Part shown: positions 8,155 through 16,484 of the stretch, in pieces | Layout of the letters: each line of letters begins with the position of its first letter | Position numbering within the stretch: position 1 is the first letter of the stretch | Origin: Ruegeria sediminis | Lineage (GTDB): Bacteria; Pseudomonadota; Alphaproteobacteria; Rhodobacterales; Rhodobacteraceae | Length of the DNA stretch: 64,000 nt | Direction of reading: 5' to 3' | NCBI RefSeq assembly: GCF_005938215.1 | Contig: NZ_VCPD01000003.1 | Span: forward strand, 558,001-622,000 | Notes under the pieces: generated by a model | The model's input: only the letters and a program-made list of their open reading frames with translations | The model's database searches: none | What the model was told of the DNA's origin: nothing | Position numbers and translations under genes: made by a program

Positions 8155-9714
8155 ATGGCCGACAGTGCGACCCGTAAACGCCGCGGAGGCGGACGCGCCG
8201 GCGCAGCCGCCCGCAGAGGTGCTGCCGTAATCGAGCAGATGCCCTGGAACCCTCCCGTCAATATCGACCGCCCGGTCGAGCCGATGGATCAGGAGGGGGT
8301 CGAGGCGATTCACGAAGGCGCCATGCGCATCCTCGAAGAAATCGGTATCGCATTCTACAACGAAGAGGCGCTGGGCATTCTGCGCGAGGCCGGATGCATC
8401 GTCGAGGGCGACAACGTGCGGTTTGGCCGCGACTTCGTGATGGAGATGGTGGGCAAGGCCCCCAGCAGTTTCACCATCACGCCGCGAAACCCGGACCACA
8501 CGATCGAGATCGGCGGCAAGACCATGCTGTTCGGCAACGTGTCTTCTCCGCCGAACTACTGGGATCTGGAGATCGGCAGAAAAGTTCCCGGCAACCGCGA
8601 GATGTGCCGCAACCTGCTGAAACTGACGCAGTATTTCAACTGCATCCACTTTGCCGGCGGGTATCCGGTGGAACCGGTCGACCTTCACGCCAGCGTCCGG
8701 CATCTGGACGTGCTTTATGACAAGCTGACGCTCAGCGACAAGGCGATGCACGCCTATTCGCTGGGGAAGGAGCGGGTCGAGGACGTGATGGAGATGGTCC
8801 GCATAGCGGGCGGCCTGAGCCACGAGGAATTCGATGCAACCCCGCGCATGTACACCAACATCAACTCTACCTCGCCGCTGAAGCACGATCATCCGATGAT
8901 CGACGGCTGCTTGCGGCTGGCCCGGCGCGGCCAGGCGATCGTGGTGACGCCGTTCACGCTGGCCGGCGCGATGGCGCCGGTGACCATGGCCGGCGCAGTC
9001 GCGCAGTCGCTGGCCGAGGCGCTTTGCGCCATCGCGCTGTTCCAGTACGTCCGGCCGGGCATTCCCTGCGTGATCGGCACCTTCACGTCGAACGTGGACA
9101 TGAAGTCCGGTGCGCCGGCCTTCGGGACGCCGGAATACATGCGCTCGACCCAGATGACCGGACAGATGGCCCGGTACTATGGCCTGCCGCTGCGGTCCTC
9201 GGGTGTCTGCGCGGCCAACGTGCCGGACGGTCAGGCGATGTGGGAGACGTCGAATTCGCTGTGGGCTGCGGTCCAGTCGGGCACCAACATGGTCTATCAC
9301 GCGGCGGGATGGCTTGAGGGCGGGCTGATCGCCAGCCCCGAGAAGTTCATCATGGACTGCGAGATTCTGCAGCAGATCCAGCGTTACATGCAGCCGGAAA
9401 TCAGCGCCACCGGCCCGGACGAGATCGCGCTGGACGCGATCAAGGCGGTCGGGAACGATGGCCACTTCTTCGGCATACAGCATACGCAGGACCGTTACAC
9501 CACCGCGTTCTACCAGCCGTTCCTGAGCGACTGGAAGAACTTTGAAGGCTGGGAAGCCGCCGGAGGGCTGTGGACCGCCGAGCGCGCGCATCACATGTTT
9601 AAGGAGATCATCGGCAGTTTCGAAGCGCCGCCGATGGACGAGGCCATCCGCGAAGAGCTTGCCGAGTTCGTTGAACGCCGAAAGGCGGAAGGGGGCGCGC
9701 CGACCGATTTCTGA
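8155..9714 (+). CDS. Trimethylamine methyltransferase (MttB) superfamily protein, non-pyrrolysine type
   Basis: A 519-residue member of the MttB/COG5598 superfamily, which transfers methyl groups from quaternary or tertiary amines to a corrinoid protein. The frame is uninterrupted, so no amber-encoded pyrrolysine is used; this places it with MtgB-like relatives, one of which demethylates glycine betaine, rather than with true trimethylamine methyltransferases. The start is ATG 8155, preceded by GAAAGAGGA; the first 25 residues are Arg/Gly/Ala-rich and probably disordered. No corrinoid protein or MtgA-type partner lies nearby. The sarcosine oxidase genes 24 kb away would act later in betaine breakdown. 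The substrate is not established. Confidence 0.85.
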   Translation: MADSATRKRRGGGRAGAAARRGAAVIEQMPWNPPVNIDRPVEPMDQEGVEAIHEGAMRILEEIGIAFYNEEALGILREAGCIVEGDNVRFGRDFVMEMVGKAPSSFTITPRNPDHTIEIGGKTMLFGNVSSPPNYWDLEIGRKVPGNREMCRNLLKLTQYFNCIHFAGGYPVEPVDLHASVRHLDVLYDKLTLSDKAMHAYSLGKERVEDVMEMVRIAGGLSHEEFDATPRMYTNINSTSPLKHDHPMIDGCLRLARRGQAIVVTPFTLAGAMAPVTMAGAVAQSLAEALCAIALFQYVRPGIPCVIGTFTSNVDMKSGAPAFGTPEYMRSTQMTGQMARYYGLPLRSSGVCAANVPDGQAMWETSNSLWAAVQSGTNMVYHAAGWLEGGLIASPEKFIMDCEILQQIQRYMQPEISATGPDEIALDAIKAVGNDGHFFGIQHTQDRYTTAFYQPFLSDWKNFEGWEAAGGLWTAERAHHMFKEIIGSFEAPPMDEAIREELAEFVERRKAEGGAPTDF

Positions 9715-9728
9715 TCGGGGACAGACAG

Positions 9729-9781
9729 CGGCCGGCGCCTCCGAAACACCCGGAGTCGGGCAATCGGGCCGGCCGTTTTTT
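9729..9781 (+). terminator. Rho-independent terminator after the mttB-family gene
   Basis: CGGCCGGC (9729-9736) pairs perfectly with GCCGGCCG (9768-9775) and is followed by six T. The enclosed loop itself contains a CTCCG/CGGAG stem. It starts 14 bp after the stop codon at 9714. Confidence 0.85.
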
Positions 9782-9874
9782 CCTGGTCGCAAGATTTGGT
9801 AGGCAACCGCGCCCGTTGGGCATTTGTTAAGAATTGCCGAGTGAGATTAGGCATGGAGTTTGTCGGGGAACGCC

Positions 9875-10462
9875 ATGCACGGTCTGATCAACAGGGCGGT
9901 TCAATCATTCGTCTGTGCCACCTACGGGCGGTCCTGCTGGCTGAGCGTGACCCAAACCGCCGGGTTGGGTTTCACCGACTTCGAAGCGATGCTGATCTAC
10001 GATCGGGACGTTTCGCTGCGGGTTCTCGACACGCTTTGCGCCAAGCTGGGCCGGAGCCGCGACGAGATACTCGAAGACTTGGGAACCTTTCTGGTATCTC
10101 ACCCCAACACCGAAGCCTTGCGCCGGCTGTTGCGGTTCGGCGGCGTCAGCTACGTGGAGTTTCTGCATTCGCTCGATGACCTCGCCGACCGCGCCCGTCT
10201 TGCCGTGTCCGATCTTGATCTTCCGCGGCTGGAACTGCGCGAGAAGTCACCGACCGATTTCCTGCTGCTCTGCGAGCCGGGACTGCCGGGATATGCCTGC
10301 GTCCTGGTGGGGCTGCTTCGGGCAATGGCCGACGACTATGGCGCCCTGGTGGTGCTGTCTTATGAAGGCCGAAGGGAAACCGACGAACTGATCGCCATTT
10401 CGCTGATCGAAAGCGCGTTTTCCAGAGGGCGGCGTTTCGACCTTGGGGCGCGCGCCCGATGA
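9875..10462 (+). CDS. H-NOX-like (heme NO-binding fold) protein lacking the canonical heme ligands
   Basis: A 195-residue protein that aligns end to end with the H-NOX domain of soluble guanylate cyclase: MHGLINRA at the N-terminus, EFLHSLDDL before the ligand helix, and GYACVLVGLLRAMADDYG near the end. The proximal heme His of sGC (in LDALHDHL) falls on Ala104 here (LDDLADRA), and the YxSxR heme-propionate motif falls on Cys133/Pro135/Leu137 (CEPGL). Canonical heme binding therefore looks lost, although another residue could bind heme. The gene overlaps the downstream HNOBA-GGDEF gene (ATGA), so the protein most likely regulates that cyclase. The start is ATG 9875; upstream in-frame alternatives do not match the family. 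Confidence 0.85.
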   Translation: MHGLINRAVQSFVCATYGRSCWLSVTQTAGLGFTDFEAMLIYDRDVSLRVLDTLCAKLGRSRDEILEDLGTFLVSHPNTEALRRLLRFGGVSYVEFLHSLDDLADRARLAVSDLDLPRLELREKSPTDFLLLCEPGLPGYACVLVGLLRAMADDYGALVVLSYEGRRETDELIAISLIESAFSRGRRFDLGARAR

Positions 10463-11475
10463 TGACCGAAGATCTGACCGGAATTCTGGAACGATTCTGC
10501 CCCATGTACGTCTTGCTGGACGATGGCGGCCGGATTCTGAACGTAGGGCCGACGCTGCAGAAGCTGCGCCCCCGGCACGCCATGCCGGGACAGGGTTTTC
10601 TTGACCTGTTCGAACTGCTGCGCCCGCGTTCGGTGACGACGATACCGGCGTTGATGGGCGCAACGGACGCCAAGCTCCGCCTGAGGTTCCGGGACGAACC
10701 GCAAACGAGTCTCAAGGGCGCGATCGCGCGGTTGCCGCAGGGGCGGGGCGCCGTCGTCAACCTGTCTTTCGGCATTTCGATCCTAGACGCAGTGCGCGAC
10801 TATGCGCTGACAAGCGCGGATTTCTCGGCCACGGACCTTGCAATCGAGCTTCTCTACCTGGTCGAGGCGAAATCCGCCGCGATGGAAGCGTCACGTTCGC
10901 TCAACTTGCGTTTGCAGGGTGCGAGGATTGCCGCAGAAGAGCAGGCGTTCACCGACATGCTGACCGGACTGAAGAACCGGCGGGCCATGGATCAGGTCCT
11001 GAGCCAACTGATTTCCATGCAGATGCCGTTCGCCCTGATGCACCTGGACCTCGATTTCTTCAAATCGGTCAACGACCGGTTCGGTCACGCGGCCGGTGAT
11101 CACGTATTGCAGCAGGCCGCGCGCATCATGGGCGAAGAAACGCGCGGCACCGACTTTGTCGCACGCATCGGAGGGGATGAATTCGTGCTGATTTTCAGGG
11201 GTCTGGAGGACAAAATTCAACTAAACAAGCTCGCCCGCCGCCTGATCGAGCGGCTGCAGGAGCCGGTCCCGTACGGCGGGCAGACGTGCCGCATTTCGGC
11301 AAGCATCGGGACCGCCCTGACATCGCAGTTTCCCAGACCGGCGGCTGCCGAAATCCTCAACGCCGCGGACCTCGCCCTTTATGCGGCGAAACGCGCGGGC
11401 CGTGGCGAACACCGGTTCTTTTCCAGATGCGACGAAGGTGACGGCTGCGTTGCGGAAATCGGCCGATTCGGTTGA
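10459..11475 (+). CDS. Diguanylate cyclase with N-terminal HNOBA domain
   Basis: A 338-residue protein that would make cyclic di-GMP. Residues ~10-125 resemble the heme-NO-binding-associated (HNOBA) domain of guanylate cyclases: FCPMYVLLDDGGRILNVGP, then LFELLRPR, then SLKGAIARLP. A coiled-coil linker follows at ~135-162. The GGDEF domain spans ~163-330; its active-site motif GGDEF is at 238-242, and the inhibitory-site motif RGTD at 229-232 has the correct five-residue spacing, so the enzyme should be active and product-inhibited. No transmembrane helix is present. The order H-NOX then HNOBA-catalytic domain mirrors soluble guanylate cyclase, with GGDEF replacing the nucleotide cyclase domain. 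Confidence 0.92.
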   Translation: MMTEDLTGILERFCPMYVLLDDGGRILNVGPTLQKLRPRHAMPGQGFLDLFELLRPRSVTTIPALMGATDAKLRLRFRDEPQTSLKGAIARLPQGRGAVVNLSFGISILDAVRDYALTSADFSATDLAIELLYLVEAKSAAMEASRSLNLRLQGARIAAEEQAFTDMLTGLKNRRAMDQVLSQLISMQMPFALMHLDLDFFKSVNDRFGHAAGDHVLQQAARIMGEETRGTDFVARIGGDEFVLIFRGLEDKIQLNKLARRLIERLQEPVPYGGQTCRISASIGTALTSQFPRPAAAEILNAADLALYAAKRAGRGEHRFFSRCDEGDGCVAEIGRFG

Positions 11476-11615
11476 GGTTTTCGTGCCCTGGCCGCCGATT
11501 CCCGCGTCATTGGCCCAATCGGGGGAGCCAAGAGATTTGTTTGTGCTATATTCAGTACATTAAGCATTTCTGGCCCTGGTCTGCGCCGGGTCTCAGAAGC
11601 AGCGAGGTAGTCCAA

Positions 11616-12932
11616 ATGATTGCAAAATATCTAAGCACCACATTCATTGTCGCCAGCCTGTCTCTCGTCCCTGCCGAAAAAGCGGCTGCAGACGAAGCCG
11701 CCGCCTTCATCGGGGGCGCTCTTCTGGGCGGGATTGTTGGCAGCGAGATTCAGAAGAACAAGCAGCGCAAACAACAAACCACCCGTCGTTCGACGACGAC
11801 GTCGAAGAGCTATTCCTCGGGCATATCGTCCGCACAGCGCCAGCAGAACCGCGAGGTTCAGACCGCGCTGAACTATTTCGGCTACAATGTTGGGGCCGTG
11901 GACGGCGCGCTGGGGCGCAACAGCCGGGCAGGCATTACCCGGTATCAGGCCGATATGGGGTATCCCGCGGACGGTTATCTTGACGACCACGAGCGGAGCT
12001 TCCTGCTGACATCCTATCAGCGCGCGCTGGCGAGTGCGCACGTGCCGCCATACAACCAGATCCTGGCCAGCCAGGGCCAAGCCGGGCTGCTGCGCACCTA
12101 TCGCAACGAGCAGCTGGGCATCGCGACGCCGCAGGGGGCGACAACGCAACCGCAGGGCCAGTTGGCCGTATTGCCGCAACAGGGCCAAACTGCGACGTTG
12201 CCGCAAATGGGTGTGCAAGGCACGACTGCGCGCGCCGATACCGGCGGCCAGTTGCCGTCTTTCGCCTTTGCGCCGACCGGAAAGTCCGCGAACGATCTGT
12301 GCAATGACACCAGTGTCCTGACCGCATCGAATGGTGGTCCGATCCAGGCGTCGTCGATGACGAATCCGAATCTGGCGCTGAACGAGCAGTTCTGCCAGGC
12401 GCGGGTTCAAGCCATCGCGGAATCCGACCGTTTGGAGGAAGCGGTGCCGAACATGACCGCGCCGCAGATCGAACAGCAGTGTGAGCAGTTGACCGCAGCC
12501 CTTGCGCCTTACCTGAGCGGTATCGAATCCAAGTCCGCGAATGACGTGATCGCGGCGACTTCGACCTTCCTGCATCAGTCGGGCCATTCGATGGATCAAC
12601 TCGTCTCGGGTGGTCAGCTCTGCCTGGGCGTCGGCTATCGGACGGACAACGGGGAAATGGCGCTGGCCTCGGCCGTTCTTCTGTCCGCTGCCGGTCAGCA
12701 GGGCTATGGCGAAGTTGTCGGCCACCAACTGCGTGAAGGCATCGGCGTGGCCAAGGCAACCGGACCGCAACCCGGCGAGTGGATGCGTCTGGCGCTTGAT
12801 GCGGCGCAGAGCGGCAACACCGTACTGGGGCAGACGCCCGAGCGACTCGCGGTTCTGAACGCGGCGATGTCGCCCGCCGGCGCATCGGCCACGACGACAT
12901 TGCCGGTGTTCCAGACCACGACGGGGAACTGA
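11616..12932 (+). CDS. Secreted peptidoglycan-binding domain protein
   Basis: A 438-residue exported protein. The start at ATG 11616 opens a signal peptide (MIAKYLSTTFIVASLSLVPAEKAAA); an earlier in-frame start at 11472 has no such support. After a glycine-rich segment (AAFIGGALLGGIVG) comes a low-complexity Arg/Thr/Ser stretch. A peptidoglycan-binding type-1 domain follows at about residues 80-140 (VQTALNYFGYNVGAVDGALG), then a Gln-rich region and a helical C-terminal half without a known domain. Such proteins sit in the periplasm near the cell wall. It is separated from the upstream cyclase by 140 bp with its own AT-rich promoter region. Confidence 0.8.
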   Translation: MIAKYLSTTFIVASLSLVPAEKAAADEAAAFIGGALLGGIVGSEIQKNKQRKQQTTRRSTTTSKSYSSGISSAQRQQNREVQTALNYFGYNVGAVDGALGRNSRAGITRYQADMGYPADGYLDDHERSFLLTSYQRALASAHVPPYNQILASQGQAGLLRTYRNEQLGIATPQGATTQPQGQLAVLPQQGQTATLPQMGVQGTTARADTGGQLPSFAFAPTGKSANDLCNDTSVLTASNGGPIQASSMTNPNLALNEQFCQARVQAIAESDRLEEAVPNMTAPQIEQQCEQLTAALAPYLSGIESKSANDVIAATSTFLHQSGHSMDQLVSGGQLCLGVGYRTDNGEMALASAVLLSAAGQQGYGEVVGHQLREGIGVAKATGPQPGEWMRLALDAAQSGNTVLGQTPERLAVLNAAMSPAGASATTTLPVFQTTTGN

Positions 12933-12960
12933 CGCGGTTCAGTCCGGCAAACGGAAATCG

Positions 12961-12985
12961 GGGACCGTTCGGCACGGGCGGTCCC
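12961..12985. terminator. Hairpin between convergent genes
   Basis: GGGACCG (12961-12967) pairs with CGGTCCC (12979-12985) around an 11-nt loop, between two convergent genes. There is no T-run on either side, so it is at best a weak or Rho-assisted terminator. Confidence 0.4.
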
Positions 12986-13024
12986 TGACTGTATGCTCGC
13001 GCGAGGGTTCTTGAAGGATGGGGT

Positions 13025-13726
13025 CTAAGCCCGCGCCGCAAAATGCCGGGTCAGCCGACTGCCGATATGGGGCGGAACCGGGGGCAAGTCGCCAAGCACC
13101 GGAAGCACGCGGCCCGTATATCGCGCATCGCTCAATGCCATTGGAACATCCTCCAGTGCGTGACCGCCCTGACAGGCAAAGAACGGCAGGCACAGCGCCT
13201 GAACTCCGGCGCCACGGGCGGCATCGGTGATCGAAGGCTCCTGCTCGACAAAACCAAGACGAATGCTGGCGAAGGAAAGCCGCTCGGCGAGCGCACCGGC
13301 AAAGTCACGGGCGACCTCGGCCGGGTTGCGGCTGCGCCCCGAACCATGGGCCGCCAAGACCAGATCGGTCTGCTGCGGAACCCAGCCCAAACGCTGCATC
13401 TCGGAAAGCAAGGCATCCGCCACCAGGGCAGGCAGCGCCGGATCGACGCCCAGCGGATCAAGAATCTCGGCCGAACGGCTTCCAAGACGCTTCGGCAGAA
13501 CGTCGGTCACGAACCAGCCTTTCGCCATGAAAAGCGGATAGATCACGGTGTCCGCGGGCAAGCCGTCCAGGACGGTCTCCAGCCGTTTCGGGGCGGACAG
13601 GGTTGCCGAATGCACGGTGACGCCAGGCGAGGCCGCGCCGACACGTCCGGCGAAGTCGCGCAGGGCGGCTTCGGCGGGCTTTGGGTCAGAGGGCTGTCCG
13701 TGGGCGACGATGACCGCGTGCGGCAT
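13025..13726 (-). CDS. cbiX: CbiX-type sirohydrochlorin cobalto/ferrochelatase
   Basis: A 233-residue class II chelatase made of two tandem CbiX halves, the usual two-domain length. Metal-binding His motifs are VIVAHGQPS near the N-terminus and VLAAHGSGRSRNP in the second half. These enzymes insert Co2+ (cobalamin branch) or Fe2+ (siroheme branch) into sirohydrochlorin; which metal is used here cannot be read from sequence. Cobalamin would be relevant because the MttB-family protein nearby is expected to need a corrinoid partner, but no other cobalamin gene is in the window. It stands alone between a convergent peptidoglycan-binding gene and an AEC transporter gene. Confidence 0.85.
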   Translation of the reverse strand: MPHAVIVAHGQPSDPKPAEAALRDFAGRVGAASPGVTVHSATLSAPKRLETVLDGLPADTVIYPLFMAKGWFVTDVLPKRLGSRSAEILDPLGVDPALPALVADALLSEMQRLGWVPQQTDLVLAAHGSGRSRNPAEVARDFAGALAERLSFASIRLGFVEQEPSITDAARGAGVQALCLPFFACQGGHALEDVPMALSDARYTGRVLPVLGDLPPVPPHIGSRLTRHFAARA

Positions 13727-13862
13727 TCCATGCTCCTGAGTTGATCCGGCAGCAAGATGTTCCTGCGGCCTCGAAAGTCAATCGGTTGAGCCGCGAAATC
13801 CGGCGTTTTTCGTCGGGGCGGCAAGCACTTGATCGGCCATGGCGCGTCAAGCAGGCTTGGAA

Positions 13863-14795
13863 CTACTCCAGAAGCGTCAGCCAAAGCCAGACGGTCAGAA
13901 TGGACGCGCCAGTCGCGATCAGAACGGACGAGGCGGCGACGCGCTTTGCCCGTCCGTAGATGTTGGCAAAGATATAGGCGTTGAAGCCGGGCGCCATGGC
14001 CGAATTCATCACGGCCGAACGGAACAGGTCCTGCGGCAGGGCGAGTGTCTTTCCGAAGATCCAGACCAGTGCCGGGTGCAGCAACAGCGAGACAGCGCAG
14101 ACAAAGGCGATCGTGCGCAGATCGCCTTCGGGCCGGTACTGGACCAGCACGCCGCCCAGAGCAAAAAGCGCACCGGGCAAGGCGGCCCGGGTGATCAGGG
14201 CCAGCGCGTCATCGACGACGACCGGCAAGGCGAGACCGGAGAGGTTGACGATGAACCCCAGCCCGATGCCGACGATCAACGCGTTCTTGAACATTGCGGT
14301 CAGCACCGATCTGACCATGCGCCGGCCGCCGCCGCCGCGGTTCCGGATGACCTCCATCACCGTGATGCCGACCCCGTAGCAGAAGGGGGAATGGAAGGCG
14401 ATGATGGCGTAGTTGCCGATCAGATTGTCTGCCCCGTAGGCGCGTTCGGTGATGGGCAGGCCCAGCAGGACCGAGTTGGAAAACAGACAGCAGAAGCCGA
14501 TGGCGACGCAATCCTCCCAGTCGCGGTTGAAGATCAGCCGGGCGCCGGCCATGCCCGCGATGAAGCACAGAGCGGCTCCGGTGTAAAAGCTTGCGAGCAG
14601 CCTGGGGTCGAAGCTGGCTTCGAGGTCGAGATTGGCGATGGCGCGGAACAGAAGGCAGGGGATCGCGAAACTTTGGGTAAAGCGCATCAGCCCGTCGATA
14701 TGGGCCTCTCGGAAATACCCCGCGCGGGTCGCGGCATAACCCGCTCCGATGACGAGAAAGACCGGGAGAATGACGTCGATCAGGCTTTGGAACAT
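13863..14795 (-). CDS. AEC family transporter (auxin efflux carrier-like permease)
   Basis: A 310-residue inner-membrane protein with about ten hydrophobic segments in two five-helix halves, beginning LIDVILPVFLVIGAGYAATR. The length and spacing are typical of the AEC family of secondary carriers for organic acids and similar anions (for example malonate or malate permeases). The substrate is unknown. No dedicated regulator or enzyme sits next to it; cbiX lies downstream on the same strand, 137 bp away, and the MBL/tatD operon lies upstream, 77 bp away. Confidence 0.85.
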   Translation of the reverse strand: MFQSLIDVILPVFLVIGAGYAATRAGYFREAHIDGLMRFTQSFAIPCLLFRAIANLDLEASFDPRLLASFYTGAALCFIAGMAGARLIFNRDWEDCVAIGFCCLFSNSVLLGLPITERAYGADNLIGNYAIIAFHSPFCYGVGITVMEVIRNRGGGGRRMVRSVLTAMFKNALIVGIGLGFIVNLSGLALPVVVDDALALITRAALPGALFALGGVLVQYRPEGDLRTIAFVCAVSLLLHPALVWIFGKTLALPQDLFRSAVMNSAMAPGFNAYIFANIYGRAKRVAASSVLIATGASILTVWLWLTLLE

Positions 14796-14871
14796 GGCCT
14801 TGCGTGCTTTTGGCCAGGCTGGTGTGCGGCTGGCGGGGATATCTTGGGCCGGGTGTACAGGGCTGAACTGC

Positions 14872-15672
14872 CTAGATCGGATAGCGGATCACCATGCCGT
14901 CATAGGCGGGCGTGATGTGATCCGGGGTTTCCGCATCGACCGTCGCATAGTCGAGGTCGATATGCATGTTGGTCAGCACCGCACGCCTTGGTTTCGCCTG
15001 GGCGATCCATTCCAGCGATTTTTCAAGGTGCGCGTGGGTGGGGTGCGGGGTGCGGCGAAGGGCGTCGATGACCCAGCAGTCCAGGTTCTCCAACTCGGTC
15101 CAGGCATTCTCGGGCATGTCCGACACGTCGGGCAGATAGGCGAGGTCGCGGATGCGGAAGCCCAGCGAGTCGATCGACCCGTGGCCGACGCGGAACGGCC
15201 GGAACGGGATCGGGCCACCGGGGCCATCGATCTCGAACGGGCCATCGATGGTCCTGAGATCGAGGATGGGAGGGTAGGGTGAGCCTTCGGGCTGGACAAA
15301 GGCATAGCCGAACCGCGACAGCAGGGCGTTCTGGGTGTCGCCGTCGGCCCAGACCGGGATACGGGCGCGCATGTTGAAGACGATCATGCGCAGGTCGTCG
15401 ATGCCATGCACGTGGTCGGCATGGGAATGCGTGTAGACCACGCTGTCGAGACGCCCGGTTCCGGTATCCAACAGTTGGCTGCGCATGTCCGGCGGCGTAT
15501 CGATCAGAACCGTGGTCGTACCGCCGGGGCCTTCGCGTTCGACCAGCATGGAACAGCGGCGCCGGAGGTTTTTCGGGTTGTCCGGGTCGCAATCGCCCCA
15601 GTGACCGCCGAGCCGCGGAACGCCGCCTGACGAGCCGCAACCAAGGATCGTGAACCGCAACTCGCCCGTCAT
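14872..15672 (-). CDS. MBL-fold metallo-hydrolase, PhnP-like
   Basis: A 266-residue metallo-beta-lactamase-fold hydrolase. It begins FTILGCGSSGGVPRLGG, typical of the PhnP/RNase Z-like branch. The zinc motif THSHADHVHGIDDLR is near residue 80, and further ligands are in MHIDLDY at the C-terminus. PhnP is a cyclic phosphodiesterase, but this group is diverse and no phn genes are present. The gene is the last member of an operon and overlaps the tatD stop (ATGA), an arrangement common in Rhodobacteraceae (holB-tatD-mbl). Probable cytoplasmic phosphodiesterase of unknown substrate. Confidence 0.85.
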   Translation of the reverse strand: MTGELRFTILGCGSSGGVPRLGGHWGDCDPDNPKNLRRRCSMLVEREGPGGTTTVLIDTPPDMRSQLLDTGTGRLDSVVYTHSHADHVHGIDDLRMIVFNMRARIPVWADGDTQNALLSRFGYAFVQPEGSPYPPILDLRTIDGPFEIDGPGGPIPFRPFRVGHGSIDSLGFRIRDLAYLPDVSDMPENAWTELENLDCWVIDALRRTPHPTHAHLEKSLEWIAQAKPRRAVLTNMHIDLDYATVDAETPDHITPAYDGMVIRYPI

Positions 15673-16484
15673 GCGGCGGCCTTGTATGCGGCGGCCTTGG
15701 CGAACAGCCGGTTGAAATTGGCCTGCGTCTGCGCCGCGAAGGCGGCATAGTCCATGCTGAAGATCTCGGCGCCGGTGCGGGCGGTATGGGCGGTGAATGC
15801 CGGCTCGTTCCGTTTGCCGCGATGCGGTGGCGGCGCGAGATAGGGCGCGTCGGTTTCCACCAGCACCCGATCGACCGGGGCGGCGGCGAAGATGTCGCGC
15901 AGGTCCTGGCTTTTGGGAAAGGCCGCGATGCCCGACATCGACAGGTAGAAGCCCAGATCCAGAGCGGCCTTCGCCAGTTCCGCGGAGGAGGAAAAGCAGT
16001 GCATGACGCAGTTGTAGGGCGCGTTGCGGTATTCCTCGGCCAGGATGCGGGCCATGTCGTCGTCGGCGGCGCGGGCATGGATGATCAGCGGCAGGCCGGT
16101 GCGCTGGGCGGCCTCGATATGGATGCGCAGCGAGGTCTTCTGCGCCTGGGCGCTGTCGGCGGTGTAGTAGTAGTCCAGCCCGCTTTCGCCAATTCCCACG
16201 AATTTCGGGTGCCGGGACAAGGCGACAAGCTGGTCCACGGTCGCCATCGGTTCCTCGCCGGCGCTCATCGGGTGGGTTCCCGCCGCGTAGAAGACCGGGC
16301 TATGCGCTTCGGCGATGGCCCGGACCGAAGGCTCGTTCCGCAGCCGCGTGCAGATCGTCACCATCCGGGTCACGCCGGCCTCGGCCGCTCGGGCGACGAT
16401 GTCGTCCAGCTGCCCTGCGAAATCGGGGAAGTCCAGGTGGCAGTGGCTGTCGGTGATTTCCGGGGGGATCGTGCTGTCGCTCAT
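15669..16484 (-). CDS. tatD: TatD family metal-dependent DNase
   Basis: A 271-residue TIM-barrel hydrolase of normal length. The N-terminal metal motif DSHCHLDF is at residues 11-18, with GIGESGLDYYY, HARAADDD, MHCFSSS and the late VETDAPYLAPPPHRG motif completing the active site. TatD proteins are 3'-to-5' exonucleases linked to DNA repair and quality control. It overlaps both neighbours by 4 bp (holB upstream, MBL hydrolase downstream), so the three are translationally coupled. Confidence 0.93.
   Translation of the reverse strand: MSDSTIPPEITDSHCHLDFPDFAGQLDDIVARAAEAGVTRMVTICTRLRNEPSVRAIAEAHSPVFYAAGTHPMSAGEEPMATVDQLVALSRHPKFVGIGESGLDYYYTADSAQAQKTSLRIHIEAAQRTGLPLIIHARAADDDMARILAEEYRNAPYNCVMHCFSSSAELAKAALDLGFYLSMSGIAAFPKSQDLRDIFAAAPVDRVLVETDAPYLAPPPHRGKRNEPAFTAHTARTGAEIFSMDYAAFAAQTQANFNRLFAKAAAYKAAA

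Noticed and set aside
8155..9714. Pyrrolysine-containing trimethylamine methyltransferase
   Set aside because: The frame has no internal TAG and no pyl genes are present, so it is the non-pyrrolysine type.
8041..9792. A 583-codon open frame on the minus strand across the mttB-family gene
   Set aside because: It is a shadow; the plus-strand product matches a known superfamily and has a ribosome binding site and terminator.
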